From Thermanaeromonas toyohensis ToBE (GTDB lineage: Bacteria > Bacillota > DSM-521 > Neomoorellales > Neomoorellaceae): DNA of 64,000 nucleotides. The notes under the pieces were generated by a model. The model ran no database searches. It was not told the origin of the DNA and was given only the letters and a program-made list of their open reading frames with translations. Positions 58,537 through 64,000 of this stretch are shown one piece after another. Each line of letters begins with the position of its first letter. Position 1 is the stretch's first letter. Position numbers and translations under genes: made by a program. The stretch is from NCBI RefSeq assembly GCF_900176005.1, contig NZ_LT838272.1, positions 1,879,587 to 1,943,586 of the forward strand, in the 5' to 3' direction.

Positions 58537-59130
58537 TTAACTTGCGGCTTCGGTGGGTTCTCCACATAGCCGAGTTGTAGCCCTCTGTACTATAAAGTGG
58601 ATATAGGGATGGGTAAATCTTCTTGCGCATCCCTCAATCAACTGGACATCCTCAGTACTTCCCATTTCACCTATATATTCCATGGCAGCTCCAACTACAT
58701 TTATGTCCTCGTCTTCGGCTATCACCTTCCGCAAAAGGCTTAAACTTTCAGGACACCTGCTCCGGCCCAAGATGTGAACTGTCATCACCCTTACATCGCG
58801 GTCAGGGTCTTTAAGAAGGACCTCGATAACATTCGAAACCTTGTCGTCCAATTTCTGGGTGAGGACTTCTACAGCTAAGCTCCGTTCATCTGCCTGCTGG
58901 CTCTTTAGAAGACAGGCCATCTCTCTTACCACTTCCTGGGAGTCACCTATAAGTAGCGAACATATGATTGCTTCCCGCACCATGGGATCCTTTTCTTTGG
59001 TATATGCCTGGACTAGCACCTTGGCCGCACCCGGGATTCCTGATGTTCCGATTCTACACACAACATCAAGCCTTGAGGCTGGGTCCTTAGCTTCTTTGAG
59101 CTCCTGCACAATGGCCTCAAGTTGATTCAT
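58537..59130 (-). CDS. HEAT-repeat protein in the chemotaxis operon
   Basis: A 197-residue protein made of about five HEAT-like helical repeats (MVREAIICSLLIGDSQEVVREMACLL, RSLAVEVLTQKL, RDVRVMTVHILGRSRCPESLSLL, VVGAAMEYIGEMGSTEDVQLIEG). HEAT-repeat proteins act as protein scaffolds and appear in some alternative chemosensory operons. Being between cheB and cheR with 3- and 18-bp gaps, it is probably a true member of the pathway. Confidence 0.82.
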   Translation of the reverse strand: MNQLEAIVQELKEAKDPASRLDVVCRIGTSGIPGAAKVLVQAYTKEKDPMVREAIICSLLIGDSQEVVREMACLLKSQQADERSLAVEVLTQKLDDKVSNVIEVLLKDPDRDVRVMTVHILGRSRCPESLSLLRKVIAEDEDINVVGAAMEYIGEMGSTEDVQLIEGCARRFTHPYIHFIVQRATTRLCGEPTEAAS

Positions 59131-59133
59131 CCT

Positions 59134-60183
59134 TTACCTTCCTCCTACCTTCTGGCATATAATGTTTGGTATTCTATAGCTTGGGGCTACTACATCGGCA
59201 CCTCCGCGTTCTATGGCGGCCCGGGGCATGCCCCAGACTACTGCTGTTTCCTCGCTTTCGGCTATAGTCCATCCCCCACGCTTTCTTAATTCTACCATCG
59301 CATCTGCTCCATCATCCCCCATTCCGGTAAGGAGGATACCGATGGTACGCCGCGGGTCAAAAATGTCTATCAATGAGCGCAGGGTTATATCTACTGAGGG
59401 TCGGAAGTCGGTGTCTTCCGGTTTTAAAGAAAGATGGCAGACCAAAGCGCCTCCATGACGTCTGAAAAGCAGATGGTAACCACCAGGGGCGATTACGGCT
59501 AGGCCATTGCTCAATCTCATTCCTTCTTGAGCCTCACAAACGTGTAACCTGCTATACTGATTGAGGCGTTGGGCGAGGCTCGATGTGAAGCGTGGGGGCA
59601 TATGCTGTACTATTACCAGTCCAGCCGGCAGTTCCCCAGGCAGATGGGGCAGTATATCTTCCAGGGTCCTCGGTCCCCCTGTGGATACGCCTATCATTAC
59701 CACCCAATCTAAGCCTTGAGCCGATGCTGGAGCCAGTTTTTCTCTCTGGAGATTCCTTCTTACAGGGGACCTTTTCCGTACCCTGGCTCTGGCTGCTGCC
59801 CTCACTTTACGGACGATCTCCTCTGCTAGCTTACTTATGCCTAAGGAGATAGTGCCATCTGGCTTAGCTACAAAATCGACTGCACCCAGCTCCAGGGCCT
59901 CAAAGGTTATCAGAGCATCCTCCTGGGTAAGGGATGAGATCATCACTACTTTAGCGCGTGTTTTCGAGGTTATATAGTGAAGAGCGGTAAGGCCGTCCAT
60001 GCGAGGCATATTGATATCCAAAGTTACTACGTCAGGTTGGAGAACTACCGCCTTCTCTACGCCCTCCAATCCATCACGTGCTACATCCACTACCTCGATA
60101 TCAGGCGCTTCCGCCAGTATCTGTTTCAGAGCCCTCCTCATGAACGCAGAATCGTCTACTATCAGCACCCGTATATTGCCCAT
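59134..60183 (-). CDS. cheB: Chemotaxis methylesterase CheB
   Basis: A 349-residue protein. The receiver domain (1-120) has VLIVDDSAFMRRAL, VVTLDINMPRMDGL and FVAKPDG. The methylesterase domain (about 155-345) has Ser in IGVSTGGPRTL, His in VIVQHMPPRFTSSLAQRL and Asp in ILLTGMGDDGADAM. The start codon lies 83 bp inside the CheW gene. It removes methyl or amide groups from receptor Glu sites. Confidence 0.94.
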   Translation of the reverse strand: MGNIRVLIVDDSAFMRRALKQILAEAPDIEVVDVARDGLEGVEKAVVLQPDVVTLDINMPRMDGLTALHYITSKTRAKVVMISSLTQEDALITFEALELGAVDFVAKPDGTISLGISKLAEEIVRKVRAAARARVRKRSPVRRNLQREKLAPASAQGLDWVVMIGVSTGGPRTLEDILPHLPGELPAGLVIVQHMPPRFTSSLAQRLNQYSRLHVCEAQEGMRLSNGLAVIAPGGYHLLFRRHGGALVCHLSLKPEDTDFRPSVDITLRSLIDIFDPRRTIGILLTGMGDDGADAMVELRKRGGWTIAESEETAVVWGMPRAAIERGGADVVAPSYRIPNIICQKVGGR

Positions 60184-61687
60184 CTTCTAGCCTCTGCCCC
60201 TCCATAGGTTCTTCTAAAGAATAGCCTTCTTCCCATGATAGTACCCGTACAGGGTCTAACAGTAATACATTTCGCTTGTCGCTGAACTTAGCTATTCCGG
60301 CTACGAATGAACGGATACTGTCTTTAGTCAAAACTTGAGGGGTAGCTTCAATATTATTTGCGCTTATCTTAGCCACTTCTTTTACCCCATCGACCATTAG
60401 ACCTACTAGAGAGGCATCCCCTTCGCAGATGAGAATCCGAACTTGTTCATCTATTTCCCTTTCAGCATAGTCAAACTTACGCCTAAGGTCGATAATGGGG
60501 ATTATGCTTCCCCGGAGGTTTAATATTCCCTTTACGAAATCTGGTGTCCTGGGGACTGCAGTTATATATCCCGCGCGGATTATCTCGCGCACACTCTCTA
60601 TAGGTAGAGCGAACTCCTCCTCTCCCAATACAAAGGTAACAAGCTGTCTCTCCTCTTCCAGTAGTTTCCGGTTAACTGCCCGGATATCTTCTTTCTTCCC
60701 TTCTTCCCATCTCCTTAAGAAATACGCATCCTGAAGCAATTTAGAGGCATCAAGCACAAACAGCATTCGGTCGTCGGATAGGCGACATATAGCAGTAAAC
60801 TCGTCTCCAGCATGGCGTACTATATCAGGAACAGGCTCCAATAGCTCTTCGGTTACCCTCAAGACTTCAGCCACACTATCTACTACTAGTCCAACCGCCA
60901 CACTTTTTCCCTTACCTACATATACAACTACAATTCTCCCGCCTGTAGCCTCACCGTTCTTAAGACCAAAGAGCTGCCTCATACTGATGAGGGGCAAGAC
61001 CCGGTCCCGGAGGGATACTAGTCCAAGTACATAAGGAGGGGCATCAGGGATTACGTTCCAGGTTTCTGATAGGTGTACTATCTCTTGAACATCAGCGATA
61101 TCTAAGGCGTATTCTTCTTTCCCTACCCGGAAGGTCAGAAACTGTTGCTCCTTTTCTTGGCTTTTACTTCCTTCTTCCTTCGAGCTTTGGTTCCTATGTC
61201 CTTTAGCTTCGTTAAGGAGCGCTACTCCTTCTTCATCAAGGCCTATATCTTTTAGCATTTGGTCCATCTCTAAGAGGAGGACGAGTTTACCCTCGCCCAT
61301 ACGTGCTGCTCTGGTAACATATCCTGCAGTATCTCCTTTTTCTCGAAATTCCTCTATAGCTTCCCTCGGTATATCTACTACCCCGTCTACTCGATCAACG
61401 ATGTACCCTGCTTGCTTTCCACCTATATTAACCACTATAACACGGTTGGTTTCCATATCATCTCTTCCGCTTATGCCTAAACGCAAGCGGGTGTCATAAA
61501 TTGGAAGAATATTGCCCCTTAGGTTAGCGAGCCCCCGCATATACGGGGGCGTCAGAGGTACCTTTACTACTTGGGGAACGCGGATGATCTCTTGAAGGTA
61601 CTCTATACCTATCCCGAAGCTTTCCTCGCCTAAACGAAATATTACATATTGGTCAAGGCTTGTGGCTGACCCCCTGATCGCTGCCAT
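60101..61687 (-). CDS. Triple-domain CheW scaffold protein
   Basis: A 528-residue protein made of three tandem CheW domains at about 12-150, 181-322 and 347-487, each with the VPxxPxxxxGLxxLRGxxLPxxDLR-type core (VPLTPPYMRGLANLRGN, IPDAPPYVLGLVSLRDR, VPRTPDFVKGILNLRGS). Single CheW proteins are about 150 residues. A 40-residue tail after the third domain is encoded within cheB. It would couple three receptor or kinase contacts in one chain. Confidence 0.92.
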   Translation of the reverse strand: MAAIRGSATSLDQYVIFRLGEESFGIGIEYLQEIIRVPQVVKVPLTPPYMRGLANLRGNILPIYDTRLRLGISGRDDMETNRVIVVNIGGKQAGYIVDRVDGVVDIPREAIEEFREKGDTAGYVTRAARMGEGKLVLLLEMDQMLKDIGLDEEGVALLNEAKGHRNQSSKEEGSKSQEKEQQFLTFRVGKEEYALDIADVQEIVHLSETWNVIPDAPPYVLGLVSLRDRVLPLISMRQLFGLKNGEATGGRIVVVYVGKGKSVAVGLVVDSVAEVLRVTEELLEPVPDIVRHAGDEFTAICRLSDDRMLFVLDASKLLQDAYFLRRWEEGKKEDIRAVNRKLLEEERQLVTFVLGEEEFALPIESVREIIRAGYITAVPRTPDFVKGILNLRGSIIPIIDLRRKFDYAEREIDEQVRILICEGDASLVGLMVDGVKEVAKISANNIEATPQVLTKDSIRSFVAGIAKFSDKRNVLLLDPVRVLSWEEGYSLEEPMEGQRLEDGQYTGADSRRFCVHEEGSETDTGGSA

Positions 61688-61717
61688 ATACCTTCCTCCT
61701 CGCTCGCCTATCCTTCG

Positions 61718-63661
61718 TTAACCTTGCTGGAGCTCATCCGCCAAAGCCGCAATCTCTTCTATGGCCTGGGCGAGTTCCTTCATACCTTCCGCCTGCTGCC
61801 GGCTAGCTGTGGCTGCTTCTTGGGCAGCTTTACTGGCCTCTTGAGCAGACGTGGCTATCTGCTCTACCCCTTTGGCTGTTTCTTCCACCCTTAACAGGCT
61901 TTCGTCGGCCTGCTTCTTGACTATCTGTACTCCTTCAAGCACTACTCGCATGTCAGCTTCAATGGCATCGAGGTCAGCGACTGTTTTCTGGGCTTTTTCA
62001 GCTTCTTTCTGAACAACTTCTCCGATGGTAGTAATGTCCCGGAGGACATTCATTATCTGCTCCTGGATACCTTTTACCATTTCTTTAATCTGTTCAGCGT
62101 TACGGGCACTCTCTTGGGCAAGGTTGCGGATATCTGAGGCCACCACGGCAAACCCTTTACCGTACTCTCCTGCCCTCGCCGCTTCTATAGCTCCGCTTAC
62201 AGCCAGCATGTTGGTCTGGATACTTACGCTGGCAATTGTATCCACTATTTTATCTATCATCCGGGCGTTTCGCTCAAGTTGGTTGACCTTCTGTACGTTC
62301 TCAAGGTTAGTCGATGCCGCCCGTCTTATGCCTTCAATAAGCTCATTCACCCTTACTTTATTAGCAGCCAGCAGGTCATTAAGCTCCTGTGTTGCTACTT
62401 TAGACTCTTCTGCTTCCTTGGCAATTACCCCCATGGATCTTTCTATTTGTTTGATAGCACTAGAGGCTTCTTCGGAAGCCGAAGCCTGTTGCTCTGCCGA
62501 CTTCGCTATTTGATTTAGAGCTGCGTTGATCTCTTCTGCTGAACGGCTGGCCTCTTCAATTGCTGAGGATAATTCTTCCGCTGCTGCTGCAAGAGACTCG
62601 GCTGATTTAACGATATCAGTTGAATGCTTAAGCGTATCAGCTAGATCTGCTAAATTATTGGTACTAGCACTTATCTCGGCCAGCGCATGGGCCTGCTGCT
62701 CAACCCCTTGTAAAGCTTGCTCAGTTGCGCTGGCTTGCTCTTCAGCAGTAGCTGCTATTTGCTCGCTTCCCTTTTGGAATTCAGCCACTGCCTTTTCTAC
62801 TTCAGTAATTAGCTGTTCGATCCTAGTTGCACTCTCTACTACGTTGACTACGGAGCTAGCTATCTTCTTAAGCTCATCAGTTATAACTTTGCCCTTTTCT
62901 GTTTCACCTCTAGCTACCTCGGCTGCTTTATTAATAGCTTCCGCCACTATCCGTACATCTTCTTGCACGCTATCCACTATCTTCCGTATATCACTGGCTG
63001 CTTTCTCGGAAGTTTCTGCCAGGGTCCTTACTTCGTCGGCTACTACGGCAAAACCACGGCCGTGTTCCCCAGCCCGTGCGGCCTCAATCGCAGCATTTAG
63101 AGCCAAAAGGTTAGTTTGGTCAGCGATCCTTACGACAGTCCTAACAATCTCACCAATCTTGGCCGCTTCTTCTTCCAGCCTTGCCACCAGTCTGGCCGAT
63201 TCTTCGCTTCTAGCAGCGCTATCGTCTACACCTTGGATCAGTTCTTCGATGTCTTGAGATGTGCGGTTTACTAAATCCCTTATGGCTTCACAACGGGACA
63301 GCGACTCCCGTGCCTGCTTTACAGAGATTTTCGCCGCCTCGCCAATAACCTGTATGGCAGCCAAAGACTGCTCGGTAGCACTGCTAGCCTCCTGAGCTCC
63401 GCTGGCTATTTGTTCCATAGCGCTGCGCAATTCTTCTACAGCACTTGAAGCCTGTTCAACTCCAGAAGAAAGTTGTTCTGTTGCACTAGCTATCCGCTCA
63501 GCTATCTGTTGCTGCTTGGCAAAGGTTCGAGCCTGCCTCCTGCGCGCTTCTATCTCTTTCTTATCTCCCTCCTTTACTAGTTCAGTCTTAGAAGTATCCC
63601 TATATACCCCTCGGCTGCCCGTAGGTAAAGGTTCTAATGTTTTGGTAGAGGTAATAGCCAT
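61718..63661 (-). CDS. Soluble chemoreceptor with two signalling domains
   Basis: A 647-residue, almost wholly helical protein with no membrane segment or ligand domain. Two complete MCP hairpin tips are present: [20 protein letters not shown] (residues 182-201) and [20 protein letters not shown] (482-501), 300 residues apart, joined by long Ala/Glu/Ser-rich coiled coil. The first 50 residues are variable. The plan resembles DosM-type receptors that bridge two CheA-CheW layers. It is the first gene after the riboswitch. Confidence 0.92.
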   Translation of the reverse strand: MAITSTKTLEPLPTGSRGVYRDTSKTELVKEGDKKEIEARRRQARTFAKQQQIAERIASATEQLSSGVEQASSAVEELRSAMEQIASGAQEASSATEQSLAAIQVIGEAAKISVKQARESLSRCEAIRDLVNRTSQDIEELIQGVDDSAARSEESARLVARLEEEAAKIGEIVRTVVRIADQTNLLALNAAIEAARAGEHGRGFAVVADEVRTLAETSEKAASDIRKIVDSVQEDVRIVAEAINKAAEVARGETEKGKVITDELKKIASSVVNVVESATRIEQLITEVEKAVAEFQKGSEQIAATAEEQASATEQALQGVEQQAHALAEISASTNNLADLADTLKHSTDIVKSAESLAAAAEELSSAIEEASRSAEEINAALNQIAKSAEQQASASEEASSAIKQIERSMGVIAKEAEESKVATQELNDLLAANKVRVNELIEGIRRAASTNLENVQKVNQLERNARMIDKIVDTIASVSIQTNMLAVSGAIEAARAGEYGKGFAVVASDIRNLAQESARNAEQIKEMVKGIQEQIMNVLRDITTIGEVVQKEAEKAQKTVADLDAIEADMRVVLEGVQIVKKQADESLLRVEETAKGVEQIATSAQEASKAAQEAATASRQQAEGMKELAQAIEEIAALADELQQG

Positions 63662-63752
63662 AGGTGTTGCCTCCTTCTTAATTTTTGGTAGTTATGACTT
63701 ATCTTGCTTTAAGTTAAATAAACTTAAATCTAAAATTAGGCTTAAAATAAGC

Positions 63753-63785
63753 TTAAAATAAAAGGGAGCACGTTTCTGCTCCCTC
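63753..63785 (-). terminator. Riboswitch expression-platform terminator
   Basis: GGGAGCA and TGCTCCC (63777-63783 and 63764-63770) form a 7-bp stem followed on the minus strand by TTTTATTTT. It lies between the c-di-GMP aptamer and the receptor gene, 90 bp before its start codon. Confidence 0.88.
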
Positions 63786-63795
63786 CTACCTCGAT

Positions 63796-63886
63796 GCACC
63801 GGCAGCCTGGCAGCCTTAGCTTAGATCCCGCCTTAGGCCCATGACTTTGCGCCCCGCCCTTTCGAACGGTTTGCCCTTCTCGGTGC
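63796..63886 (-). promoter_or_regulatory. Cyclic di-GMP-I riboswitch (GEMM-I)
   Basis: The minus strand carries the class I aptamer landmarks in order: GGGCAAACC, the GAAA-containing P2 loop (TTCGAAAGG), CGGGGCGCAAAG, GGGCCTAAGGC and the closing TGCCAGGCTGCCG, within an outer stem GCACCG/CGGTGC. The G in the first GGG that reads the ligand is kept, so c-di-GMP rather than cGAMP is expected. The terminator follows by 10 bp, so control is transcriptional over the whole chemotaxis operon. On or off cannot be settled by eye. Confidence 0.9.
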
Positions 63887-64000
63887 AGATAACGTACCTT
63901 TCCTGTAGCCTTCTAACTTACTCAGCCCTTATCTCTTATTTTATTTTGCTGTTATTTTATTCGACATTATGTCTAAAAATCCTCTTTTTAAGTTAAAATT

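Noticed and set aside
62025-63257. Long plus-strand Ser/Ala-rich frames opposite the chemoreceptor
   Set aside because: They are mirror images of the repetitive receptor codons, without ribosome sites or recognisable domains.

Overview
The window looks like chromosomal DNA of an endospore-forming, probably thermophilic member of the Clostridia, of the Moorella/Thermanaeromonas kind. The pointers are a YtvI-like sporulation membrane protein, a radical-SAM protein related to spore photoproduct lyase, a B12-dependent ribonucleotide reductase, Gram-positive envelope genes, TTG/GTG starts behind strong AGGAGG sites, and a Firmicutes-type siphoviral prophage. The species cannot be fixed from sequence alone.

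Layout. (1) 1-7000, envelope: an integrase relic at the left edge, a split MprF pair (lysyl-PG flippase and synthase), a YtvI-like AI-2E family transporter, an LCP ligase, TatA and an N-terminally clipped polysaccharide deacetylase. (2) 7000-8260, a small relic island: a frameshifted ORF, a MazEF-type toxin-antitoxin pair, a degenerate tRNA-Gln and a strong hairpin. (3) 8345-18000, housekeeping: SPL-like radical SAM protein, gltX, a glycosyltransferase, nrdJ, a histidine kinase, a COG3044-type ATPase, a small zinc-ribbon protein and ddl. (4) 18193-54567, a 36.4-kb siphovirus prophage in tRNA-Trp; the complete 77-nt tRNA is present at both ends. (5) 54671-64000, a leftward chemotaxis operon that starts with a c-di-GMP-I riboswitch and terminator.

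Prophage. The integrase lies just inside attL. The lytic genes run leftward from the Cro-like regulator: small early genes, a Cas4-like nuclease, a replication initiator with internal iterons, a helicase loader, RusA, a late regulator, terminase, portal, MuF, scaffold, capsid, connectors, two tail-tube paralogues, tail chaperones with a probable -1 frameshift, tape measure, tail tip and fibre genes, then lysis. The lysis region holds an SLH-domain trypsin-like protease, a holin, an HNH endonuclease and an SLH-domain amidase. The HNH protein ends in a second copy of the holin tail. A CI-like repressor and an ImmA-type protease lie at the attR end. A 1.5-kb internally deleted IS21-family element has split a MuF-JAB gene; removing it with one 5-bp target duplication restores a 549-codon frame. 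Two cargo-like genes (a stalk-domain secreted protein and a helical protein) and a YjzC-like gene are transcribed against the late genes or sit beside the repressor.

Chemotaxis operon. In order: a soluble receptor with two complete signalling tips, a three-domain CheW overlapping CheB by 83 bp, CheB, a HEAT-repeat protein, CheR, CheY, a CheA lacking its HPt domain, a separate HPt protein, and a 47-residue AbrB-like protein. This reads as a cytoplasmic, multi-layered chemosensory array with a split CheA phosphorelay, whose expression is gated by c-di-GMP. It is the strongest candidate in the window for a poorly described system.
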